NCBI GenBank assembly: GCA_017625615.1
Contig: JAGAKP010000028.1
Location: 1-37,207 of the forward strand
DNA length: 37,207 nt
Direction of reading: 5' to 3'
From: Clostridia bacterium
GTDB lineage: Bacteria; Bacillota; Clostridia; Oscillospirales; CAG-382
In this document: positions 30,936 to 37,207 of the stretch, in pieces
Position numbering within the stretch: the first letter of the stretch is position 1
Layout: every line of letters starts with the position of its first letter
The notes under the pieces: model-generated
Seen by the model: only the letters and a program-made list of their open reading frames with translations
Database searches by the model: none
What the model was told of the DNA's origin: nothing
Position numbers and translations under genes: made by a program

Positions 30936-30962
30936 CCCTCTCTCTTTGCACAAGAGAGAGGG
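30936..30962. repeat. Strong hairpin in the ilvA leader
   Basis: CCCTCTCTCTT and AAGAGAGAGGG are perfect 11-bp arms around TGCAC. ATAGTTTTATATC follows, a weak T-tract. It may be an attenuator, an RNA-stability element or a copy of a small intergenic repeat. No T-box, leader peptide or known riboswitch was recognised. Confidence 0.75.
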
Positions 30963-31011
30963 ATAGTTTTATATCTGCTTAAAAATTCGGCTGAAAGGAA
31001 TTTTTATATTT

Positions 31012-32211
31012 ATGGTCACTATAGATAAGATCTTCCACGCCTCCACAGTACTTAAGAAGATCATCCGTCCCACCCCTCTGGCAAAGGCGTACAACATCGC
31101 TCCTTGGTGCGATCTCTACTTCAAGCCCGAGAATTTGCAGAACACCGGCTCCTTCAAGCTGCGCGGTTCGGGATATAAAATAGCAATGCTTTCGGAGGAA
31201 GAAAAGCAAAAGGGAGTTATCGCCTGCTCTGCGGGCAACCACGCCCAAGGCGTAGCCCTTGCCGCTTCCAAATGCGGTATTTCTTCTCTCATCTGCCTTC
31301 CCGATAACGCTCCTATTTCCAAAATCGAGGCTACGAAGAGCTACGGCGCGCAGGTATGCCTCGTTGAGGGCTGCTATGACGACGCCTATAACAAAGCAAT
31401 GTCACTTAAGGATGAAATGGGACTTACCTTCGTGCATCCCTTTGATGATGAAAACGTCATCGCAGGACAGGGTACCATCGGCCTTGAGATAGTAAACGAT
31501 ATCGACAGTATCGACGCAGTTATCGTTCCCATCGGCGGCGGCGGTCTTATTTCGGGCGTAGCTTATGCAATAAAGGCTGTAAATCCCCGCATAAAGGTGT
31601 ACGGCGTGCAGGCGGCAGGCGCGGCAAGTATGTACAATTCCGTTAAAAACGGCAGTATAGAAAGCCTTTCCTCCGTTTCCACCATAGCGGACGGTATCGC
31701 GGTAAAGCGCCCCGGTGATATTACGTTCGATATGATCAGCAAATACGTGGACGATATCGCTCTCGTCACCGAGGACGAGATATCCTCCGCAATACTCGCG
31801 CTTATAGAAAAGCAGAAAATGATAGCGGAAGGCGCAGGCGCAGTTTCCGTAGCCGCCGCTATGTTCAATAAATTCCCCATTGAGGGTAAGAAGGTAGTCA
31901 GCGTGGTTTCGGGCGGTAATATAGACGTTACCAGCCTTTCCCGCGTAATAGAGCGCGGTCTTATGAAATCGGGCAGAAGATCCAGTCTGCTTATCGAGCT
32001 TGTCGATAAGCCCGGTCAGCTTAAGGACGTTTCCCGCATCATCGCGGATTGCGGCGGCAACGTTACCAGCGTCCATCACGAGCGTAACGGCAATACGGAA
32101 AGCATTAACGGATGCTATCTGCGTATAGTAATGGAGACCCGTGATTACGACCACGTTTATCAGATAATCCAAGCCCTTAAAAATGAAGGCTTCAGAATCG
32201 TAGAGGAGTAA
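31012..32211 (+). CDS. ilvA: IlvA: threonine ammonia-lyase with C-terminal ACT domain
   Basis: IlvA deaminates threonine to 2-oxobutanoate, the isoleucine precursor. The 399-residue PLP enzyme has the lysine K49 in N-T-G-S-F-K-L-R-G. S-A-G-N-H-A-Q-G near 75, the phosphate loop G-G-G-G-L near 175, and a single ACT-like domain (about 325-399, L-I-E-L-V-D-K-P-G-Q-L) follow. This is the about 400-residue single-ACT form seen in both catabolic and biosynthetic clostridial enzymes; the leu/ilv neighbours argue for biosynthesis. AAAGGAA lies 11 bases before the ATG. Confidence 0.94.
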   Translation: MVTIDKIFHASTVLKKIIRPTPLAKAYNIAPWCDLYFKPENLQNTGSFKLRGSGYKIAMLSEEEKQKGVIACSAGNHAQGVALAASKCGISSLICLPDNAPISKIEATKSYGAQVCLVEGCYDDAYNKAMSLKDEMGLTFVHPFDDENVIAGQGTIGLEIVNDIDSIDAVIVPIGGGGLISGVAYAIKAVNPRIKVYGVQAAGAASMYNSVKNGSIESLSSVSTIADGIAVKRPGDITFDMISKYVDDIALVTEDEISSAILALIEKQKMIAEGAGAVSVAAAMFNKFPIEGKKVVSVVSGGNIDVTSLSRVIERGLMKSGRRSSLLIELVDKPGQLKDVSRIIADCGGNVTSVHHERNGNTESINGCYLRIVMETRDYDHVYQIIQALKNEGFRIVEE

Positions 32212-32217
32212 ATTATA

Positions 32218-32595
32218 ATGAATTACGTATATACAAAAAATGCCCCCGACGCTATCGGACCTTATTCTCAGGCCATCGTAACGGGAAATCTCGTTTTCAC
32301 CTCGGGACAAATTGCCATCAACCCCGCAAGCGGTGCAGTTGAGGCAAGCACCATCGAAGAACAGACCGAGCAGGTCTGCAAAAACCTCAAAGCCGTCCTC
32401 ACCGAAGCAGGAAGCAGTCTTGAAAACGTTATCAAAACCACTTGCTTTTTAAGCGATATGGCAGATTTTGCCGCATTTAATCAGGTGTACGGCAAGTATT
32501 TCACAGGAAAGCCCGCCCGCTCCTGCGTTGCAGTTAAAACACTTCCCAAAAACGTGTTGGTAGAGGTTGAGGCTGTTGCGGTAATTGATAAGTAG
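32218..32595 (+). CDS. ridA: RidA: reactive enamine/imine deaminase
   Basis: RidA hydrolyses the 2-aminocrotonate/iminobutyrate released by PLP dehydratases such as IlvA, protecting other PLP enzymes. The 125-residue product shows A-P-D-A-I-G-P-Y-S-Q-A near residue 10, F-T-S-G-Q-I, and R-S-C-V-A-V with the key Arg near 100, followed by a V-E-V-E-A-V strand. It sits 6 bases after ilvA, directly beside its expected metabolic partner. Confidence 0.95.
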   Translation: MNYVYTKNAPDAIGPYSQAIVTGNLVFTSGQIAINPASGAVEASTIEEQTEQVCKNLKAVLTEAGSSLENVIKTTCFLSDMADFAAFNQVYGKYFTGKPARSCVAVKTLPKNVLVEVEAVAVIDK

Positions 32596-32612
32596 CCCGC
32601 CGAGGAGTAATT

Positions 32613-34274
32613 ATGGATACAGGCAAATACAGTATTGGATATTTTCCCGCTCCGGGAAATCATTACAAATGGGTTTATAAGGATCATATCGAAAAAGCAC
32701 CTGCTTGGTGCAGCGTAGACCTTCGCGACGGAAACCAGTCTCTCGTTATTCCCATGAGCCTTGAGGAAAAGCTTGAATTTTATAAGCTTTTGCTTAAAGT
32801 GGGCTTCAAAGAGATCGAGGTAGGCTTTCCCGCCGCCTCCGAAACAGAGTACGAGTTTCTCCGCACTCTTATCGAAAAGGATATGATCCCGCAGGACGTT
32901 ACCGTTCAGGTGCTTACACAGTGCCGTGAGCATATCATCCGCAAAACCTTTGACGCCTGCAAGGGCGCACCCAGCTCAATAATCCACTTTTACAACTCCG
33001 TAAGCGTGGCGCAAAGAGAGCAGGTATTCAAAAAGTCCAAGGAAGAGATCAAAAAGATCGCCGTTGAAGGCGCACGTCTCGTAAAACAGCTTGCAAGTGA
33101 ATACGAAGGAAACTTCCGCTTTGAATATTCTCCCGAAAGCTTTACCGGCACCGAGCCCGAGTACGCTCTTGAGGTGTGTAACGCTGTTCTGGACGTTTTG
33201 GAGCCATCCGAAACCAATAACGTAATAATCAACCTGCCCGTTACCGTGGAAATGAGTATGCCTCACGTGTACGCAAGTCAGGTTGAATATATGAGCGAAA
33301 ACTTAAAATACCGAGAGTTTGTAACCCTTTCTCTCCATCCTCACAACGACAGAGGGACGGGTGTTGCAGATACCGAGCTTGCACTGCTTGCAGGTGCAGA
33401 CCGTGTAGAGGGAACCCTCTTCGGCAACGGTGAGCGTACCGGTAACGTGGACGTTATCACCCTTGCAATGAATATGTATTCCCACGGCGTTGATCCCCGT
33501 CTTGACCTTTCAAATATGCCCGAAATAGTCGAAACCTACGAAAAATGCACCCGTATGCACGTGTACGAAAGAAGCCCTTATGGAGGCGCTCTGGTTTTCG
33601 CCGCATTCTCGGGAAGCCATCAGGACGCTATTGCAAAGGGTATGAAGTGGCGTGAGGAAAAGAATCTCCACCGTTGGACTGTTCCTTATATTCCCATCGA
33701 CCCCAAGGATATTTCCCGTACCTACGATGCAGACGTTATCCGCGTAAATTCTCAAAGCGGAAAGGGCGGTATCGGCTATCTTCTTGAGCAGGCGTACGGC
33801 TACGTGCTTCCCGCACAGATGCGTGAGCATTTCAGCTATCTCTGCAAGAGTATTTCCGACCACGATCACCGCGAGCTTAAGAATTACGACGTATTAAAGA
33901 TATTTACCGAAAATTACTTGAATCTCCCTTTACCCGTTTCCATTTCCAACATGAGCTTCGTTCAGAAGGACGGGGGAGTGGATGCATACGTGACCTTCTC
34001 CCGCGATGGAAAGAAAAACACCTTCCATACCGCAGGAAACGGCTCCTTGGATGCCGTAAGCAACGCACTTAAGGAGTATACGGGCGATTCCTATACCCTC
34101 AAGGTATACACCGAGCACAGCGTAGAGGGCAGAAGCTCCGACGCTACAGCCGCCGCTTATATCGGTATTGAGAGCGAGGACGGAAAAATGTACTGGGGTG
34201 CGGGAACGGATACGGATATTATCCGTGCAAGTATCCACGCGCTTATGAGTGCATATAACAATATGATCAAATAA
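32613..34274 (+). CDS. leuA: LeuA: 2-isopropylmalate synthase (long LeuA2 type)
   Basis: LeuA condenses acetyl-CoA with 2-oxoisovalerate, committing carbon to leucine. The 553-residue product begins its TIM barrel with the metal-binding S-V-D-L-R-D-G-N-Q (D39) and has L-H-P-H-N-D-R-G-T-G with the two metal His. F-G-N-G-E-R-T-G-N-V-D and a C-terminal LeuA allosteric dimer domain (about 425-553) follow, probably sensing leucine. Length and N-terminal extension fit the fungal/actinobacterial-like LeuA2 branch rather than the about 510-residue E. coli type. Confidence 0.95.
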   Translation: MDTGKYSIGYFPAPGNHYKWVYKDHIEKAPAWCSVDLRDGNQSLVIPMSLEEKLEFYKLLLKVGFKEIEVGFPAASETEYEFLRTLIEKDMIPQDVTVQVLTQCREHIIRKTFDACKGAPSSIIHFYNSVSVAQREQVFKKSKEEIKKIAVEGARLVKQLASEYEGNFRFEYSPESFTGTEPEYALEVCNAVLDVLEPSETNNVIINLPVTVEMSMPHVYASQVEYMSENLKYREFVTLSLHPHNDRGTGVADTELALLAGADRVEGTLFGNGERTGNVDVITLAMNMYSHGVDPRLDLSNMPEIVETYEKCTRMHVYERSPYGGALVFAAFSGSHQDAIAKGMKWREEKNLHRWTVPYIPIDPKDISRTYDADVIRVNSQSGKGGIGYLLEQAYGYVLPAQMREHFSYLCKSISDHDHRELKNYDVLKIFTENYLNLPLPVSISNMSFVQKDGGVDAYVTFSRDGKKNTFHTAGNGSLDAVSNALKEYTGDSYTLKVYTEHSVEGRSSDATAAAYIGIESEDGKMYWGAGTDTDIIRASIHALMSAYNNMIK

Positions 34275-34292
34275 AAGGAGGCAGATCGCATT

Positions 34293-35552
34293 ATGGGAAT
34301 GACGATGACACAAAAGATCCTTGCCGCCCACGCAGGACTTGAATCCGTAAATGCAGGTCAGCTTATCAACGCGAAGCTGGATATCGTTCTCGGCAACGAT
34401 ATTACCACTCCCGTTGCAATAAATGAATTTAAAAAATCAGGCTTTGACAGCGTTTTCAATAAAGATAAAATAGCAATAGTTCTTGACCATTTCGTGCCCA
34501 ATAAGGACATTAAGGCGGCAGAGCAGTCCAAGCAGTGCAGAGAATTTGCAAACCTTCACTCCGTCAGTCATTTTTATGACGTCGGCAAAATGGGCATCGA
34601 GCACGCGCTCCTTCCCGAGCAGGGCGTCGTTACCGCAGGCGACTGTATAATCGGCGCAGACAGCCACACTTGTACCTATGGCGCTTTGGGTGCTTTTTCC
34701 ACCGGCGTCGGCAGTACGGATATGGCGGCAGGTATGGCAACGGGAATGGCTTGGTTCAAGGTTCCCTCTGCCATAAAGTTCGTTCTCAAGGGCAAGCTTT
34801 CTCCCATGTGCAGCGGCAAGGACGTTATTCTTACCGTAATCGGTATGATCGGCGTTGACGGCGCATTGTACCGCAGTATGGAGTTCACGGGAGAGGGAGT
34901 TGCTTCTCTCAGTATGGATGACCGTCTGTGTATCTGTAATATGGCTATCGAAGCAGGAGCAAAGAACGGTATTTTCCCCGTAGACCATATTACAATGAAA
35001 TATATGGAGAGCCGCTGTGAGCGTACTCCCGTTATATACGAGGCTGACGAGGACGCGGAATACGAGCGTGTTATAGAAATAGATCTTTCAAAGATCGTTC
35101 CCACCGTTGCTTGTCCTCATCTTCCCGAAAACACCCGTCCCGCATCCGAGCTTAAGAATATAAAGATAGATCAGGTGGGTATCGGAAGCTGTACCAACGG
35201 CAGAATGGAGGATATGGAAACAGCTTACAATATCCTCAAGGGCAAAAAGATTGCAGATAACGTACGTTGTATAATAATTCCCGGTACTATGCAGATACTC
35301 CGCGAATGTGTGGAGAGGGGATACGTCACCGCCTTTATAGATGCTGGTGCAGTTGTGTCCACACCTACCTGCGGACCCTGCCTCGGCGGTTATATGGGTA
35401 TTCTCGCCGCAGGTGAGCGTTGTATCGCCACCACAAACCGTAATTTTGTAGGCAGAATGGGTCACGTAGAAAGCGAGGTATACCTTGCTTCTCCCGCTAC
35501 CGCGGCGGCAAGCGCCGTTACGGGATATATTACCGACCCTACGGAGGCATAA
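34293..35552 (+). CDS. leuC: LeuC: isopropylmalate isomerase large subunit
   Basis: LeuC with LeuD isomerises 2-isopropylmalate to 3-isopropylmalate using a [4Fe-4S] cluster. The 419-residue product is the HacA/LeuC2-like length class. Motifs are [19 protein letters not shown] and T-C-G-P-C-L-G-G, which supply the three cluster cysteines. AAGGAGG lies 11 bases before the ATG at 34293; ATG codons at 34299 and 34305 are alternatives. LeuD begins 2 bases after its stop. Confidence 0.96.
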   Translation: MGMTMTQKILAAHAGLESVNAGQLINAKLDIVLGNDITTPVAINEFKKSGFDSVFNKDKIAIVLDHFVPNKDIKAAEQSKQCREFANLHSVSHFYDVGKMGIEHALLPEQGVVTAGDCIIGADSHTCTYGALGAFSTGVGSTDMAAGMATGMAWFKVPSAIKFVLKGKLSPMCSGKDVILTVIGMIGVDGALYRSMEFTGEGVASLSMDDRLCICNMAIEAGAKNGIFPVDHITMKYMESRCERTPVIYEADEDAEYERVIEIDLSKIVPTVACPHLPENTRPASELKNIKIDQVGIGSCTNGRMEDMETAYNILKGKKIADNVRCIIIPGTMQILRECVERGYVTAFIDAGAVVSTPTCGPCLGGYMGILAAGERCIATTNRNFVGRMGHVESEVYLASPATAAASAVTGYITDPTEA

Positions 35553-35554
35553 AT

Positions 35555-36043
35555 ATGGAAACAAAAGGAAGAGCCTTTAAATATCCCGATAACGTGGATA
35601 CGGACGTTATAATTCCTGCCCGTTATCTCAATACCTCCGACGCAAAGGAGCTTGCTAAGCACTGTATGGAGGATATCGACGACACCTACGTTTCCCGCGT
35701 GCAGAAGGGCGACGTTATGGTTGCGGGCTGGAACTTCGGTTGCGGCTCCTCCCGTGAGCACGCGCCTCTCGTTATAAAGACCTGCGGAACGGGCTGCGTT
35801 ATCGCAAAGAGCTTTGCCCGTATTTTCTACCGCAACGCCATAAACATCGGTATGCCTATTCTCGAATGTGAGACCGCGGCAGAAGAAATATCCGATGGCG
35901 ACGAGGTCAAGGTAGATTTCGATACAGGCGTTATTACCAATATTACAACGGGAAAAACCTATAAAGCAGAGCCTTTCCCTCCTTTTATACAGAACATAAT
36001 TCAAAAGGGCGGATTGCTTGCCTCGCTTAAGGAAGGTAAATAA
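35555..36043 (+). CDS. leuD: LeuD: isopropylmalate isomerase small subunit
   Basis: LeuD is the swivelling beta-barrel subunit that completes the active site of the isomerase. The 162-residue product has [14 protein letters not shown] near residue 13, the substrate loop [11 protein letters not shown] near 60, and [10 protein letters not shown]. This is the short form that pairs with about 420-residue LeuC, consistent with its neighbour. GGAGG ends the leuC gene just before its start. Confidence 0.96.
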   Translation: METKGRAFKYPDNVDTDVIIPARYLNTSDAKELAKHCMEDIDDTYVSRVQKGDVMVAGWNFGCGSSREHAPLVIKTCGTGCVIAKSFARIFYRNAINIGMPILECETAAEEISDGDEVKVDFDTGVITNITTGKTYKAEPFPPFIQNIIQKGGLLASLKEGK

Positions 36044-36044
36044 T

Positions 36045-37136
36045 ATGCAGAAAAATATTGCAGTCATCCGCGGTGACGGTATCGGTCCCGAAATAGTCGG
36101 AGAGGCATTGAAGGTGCTTGATAAAATTTTCGACCTTTACGGACATAATTTTACTTACACCGACGTTGATATGGGCGGATGCGCCATAGATAAATGGGGA
36201 GATCCTCTTCCCGCAGAAATGCTTGATAAATGCGTTAATTCCGATAGCGTCCTTCTCGGTGCCGTAGGCGGTCCCAAGTGGAACGACGTTGCGGGAAATA
36301 TGCGTCCCGAAAAAGGACTTTTGCGTCTCCGTGCAGGAATGGGAGTGTACAGTAACAACCGTCCCGCAAAGATATGGAAACAGCTTGCAAGCGCATCGCC
36401 CTTAAAGGAGTCTATCGTTGATAAGGGAATAGATTTTATCATCGTCCGCGAGCTTATCGGCGGAATATATTTCGGCGAGCATATGACAGAAACGGTTGAC
36501 GGTGAAAAGGTTGCCTTCGACGGGCTTAAGTATTCCGAAAAGGAAATTGAGCGTATCGGAAGAATAGGCTTTGAAACCGCTATGAAGCGTAATAAAAAGC
36601 TTTGCTCGGTAGAAAAAAGCAACGTTCTTGATTCAAGCCGTCTGTGGAAAAGCGTGATGCATTCTCTCTCATCCGAATATCCCGAGGTAAAATTAACGGA
36701 TATGCTGGTTGACAACTGTGCAATGCAGATAGTAAAGGACCCTTCTCAGTTTGACGTTATCGTTACCGAGAATATGTTTGGCGATATCCTTTCCGATGAA
36801 GCTTCTATGATCACCGGCTCCATCGGTATGATACCCTCGTCAAGCCTCGGGGCAACAAAATGCGGTCTTTACGAGCCTATCCACGGCTCCGCTCCCGATA
36901 TTGCGGGAAAGGATATGGCAAACCCTATCGGAACCATACTTTCCGCCGCAATGATGCTTCGGTTCAGCTTTGATATGGCTGATGAAGCAGACGCTATCGA
37001 AAACGCGGTTTCCGCAGTTCTTGACGCGGGCTACCGCACGGGAGATATTCTCTCCGCCGAGGACAAAGAACACTGCACCCTCGTCGGTTGCCGCGAAATG
37101 GGCAGACTTATTACAGAAAACATAAAGAAAGGATAA
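36045..37136 (+). CDS. leuB: LeuB: 3-isopropylmalate dehydrogenase
   Basis: LeuB oxidatively decarboxylates 3-isopropylmalate with NAD to 2-oxoisocaproate. The 363-residue product shows I-A-V-I-R-G-D-G-I-G-P-E at the start and L-R-L-R-A-G-M-G-V-Y-S-N-N-R-P with substrate-binding Arg near 95-105. R-E-L-I-G-G-I-Y-F-G, V-D-N-C-A-M-Q, N-M-F-G-D-I-L-S-D-E and the NAD motif E-P-I-H-G-S-A-P-D-I-A-G follow. I chose the ATG at 36045, with AAGGAAGGT upstream and one base after the leuD stop, over an in-frame start at 36018 inside leuD that adds nine non-family residues. Confidence 0.96.
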   Translation: MQKNIAVIRGDGIGPEIVGEALKVLDKIFDLYGHNFTYTDVDMGGCAIDKWGDPLPAEMLDKCVNSDSVLLGAVGGPKWNDVAGNMRPEKGLLRLRAGMGVYSNNRPAKIWKQLASASPLKESIVDKGIDFIIVRELIGGIYFGEHMTETVDGEKVAFDGLKYSEKEIERIGRIGFETAMKRNKKLCSVEKSNVLDSSRLWKSVMHSLSSEYPEVKLTDMLVDNCAMQIVKDPSQFDVIVTENMFGDILSDEASMITGSIGMIPSSSLGATKCGLYEPIHGSAPDIAGKDMANPIGTILSAAMMLRFSFDMADEADAIENAVSAVLDAGYRTGDILSAEDKEHCTLVGCREMGRLITENIKKG

Positions 37137-37141
37137 CGTAA

Positions 37142-37207
37142 ATGTTACTTTCAGGCGCAGACATTATCGTTCGTACCTTGATAGAGCAGGGGTGTGACGT
37201 GGTTTTC
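37142..37207 (+). CDS. ilvB: IlvB: acetolactate synthase large subunit, 3' partial
   Basis: Only 22 codons are present: M-L-L-S-G-A-D-I-I-V-R-T-L-I-E-Q-G-C-D-V-V-F. This matches the N-terminus of thiamine-diphosphate acetohydroxyacid synthases (x-L-S-G-A-D-I-I-x-x-x-L-x-x-Q-G-V). It starts 5 bases after leuB in the same operon, where acetolactate or 2-aceto-2-hydroxybutyrate formation is the expected next function. Confidence 0.8.
   Translation, partial: MLLSGADIIVRTLIEQGCDVVF

Noticed and set aside
30855..31011. T-box or leader-peptide attenuation before ilvA
   Set aside because: No T-box core sequence or specifier stem was seen. The short frame at 30871 (M-R-N-L-F) has only one relevant codon and no ribosome binding site.
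1..37207. Mobile elements, CRISPR arrays, tRNA or rRNA genes
   Set aside because: I saw no transposase or integrase reading frame, no regularly spaced direct repeats of CRISPR type, and no tRNA cloverleaf or rRNA sequence.

Overview
The window looks like a chromosomal segment of a spore-forming, low-to-medium GC Firmicute of class Clostridia, probably related to Oscillospiraceae/Ruminococcaceae. The evidence is the Bacillus/Clostridium gene order mazG-(hup)-rqcP-yabP-yabQ-divIC-yabR, the spore genes yabP and yabQ, strong AGGAGG-type ribosome binding sites with frequent GTG/TTG starts, the short HisG plus HisZ form of ATP phosphoribosyltransferase, and a TrpR-like YerC gene heading the his operon. 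The genus is inference. I saw no rRNA, tRNA, CRISPR array, insertion sequence or phage gene.

Layout. (1) 1-2845: house-keeping, cell-division and sporulation block, closed by two hairpins. (2) 2846-13535: an accessory block. An extended -10 promoter and a structured leader precede a 2268-residue secreted beta-helix-like protein. Twenty-one bases later comes a 41-residue acidic peptide, then an HPr-kinase-like protein, a PqqD-like protein, a terminator, an anchored Ser/Glu/Asp-rich protein, a soluble S26-type peptidase-like protein and a nucleotidyltransferase-like protein. This is the best candidate for an undescribed system: it resembles the accessory genes of lasso-peptide and other RiPP clusters, but no cyclase or leader protease is present. 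(3) 13532-17327: an OmpR-type response regulator and histidine kinase, then a lipoprotein with a C-terminal duplication. An 11-bp-periodic CAACTTGATWA element lies upstream of both the regulator and the lipoprotein gene at the same distance from the -10. (4) 17346-19063: GH25 lysozyme, YgjV-like protein and a small membrane protein. (5) 19071-26800, minus strand: a compact his operon, yerC-hisZGDCBHAF-hisIE, with a palindrome inside its promoter. (6) 26875-30789: divergent proB-proA-proC-ilvE. (7) 30826-end: ilvA-ridA-leuA-leuC-leuD-leuB-ilvB(partial), with a perfect palindrome across the -10.

How the parts work together. The right half is a plain amino-acid biosynthesis district. His genes encode every step from PRPP and ATP to histidine except histidinol phosphatase. 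The pro genes make proline from glutamate. The last operon makes 2-oxobutanoate for isoleucine, clears the reactive enamine by-product with RidA, builds the leucine carbon chain and starts acetohydroxyacid synthesis. The left half couples envelope biology (DivIC, YabP/Q, lysozyme, lipoprotein, surface protein) to an uncharacterised peptide/kinase/PqqD module. All functional calls come from reading motifs by eye; no database search or structure prediction was run.
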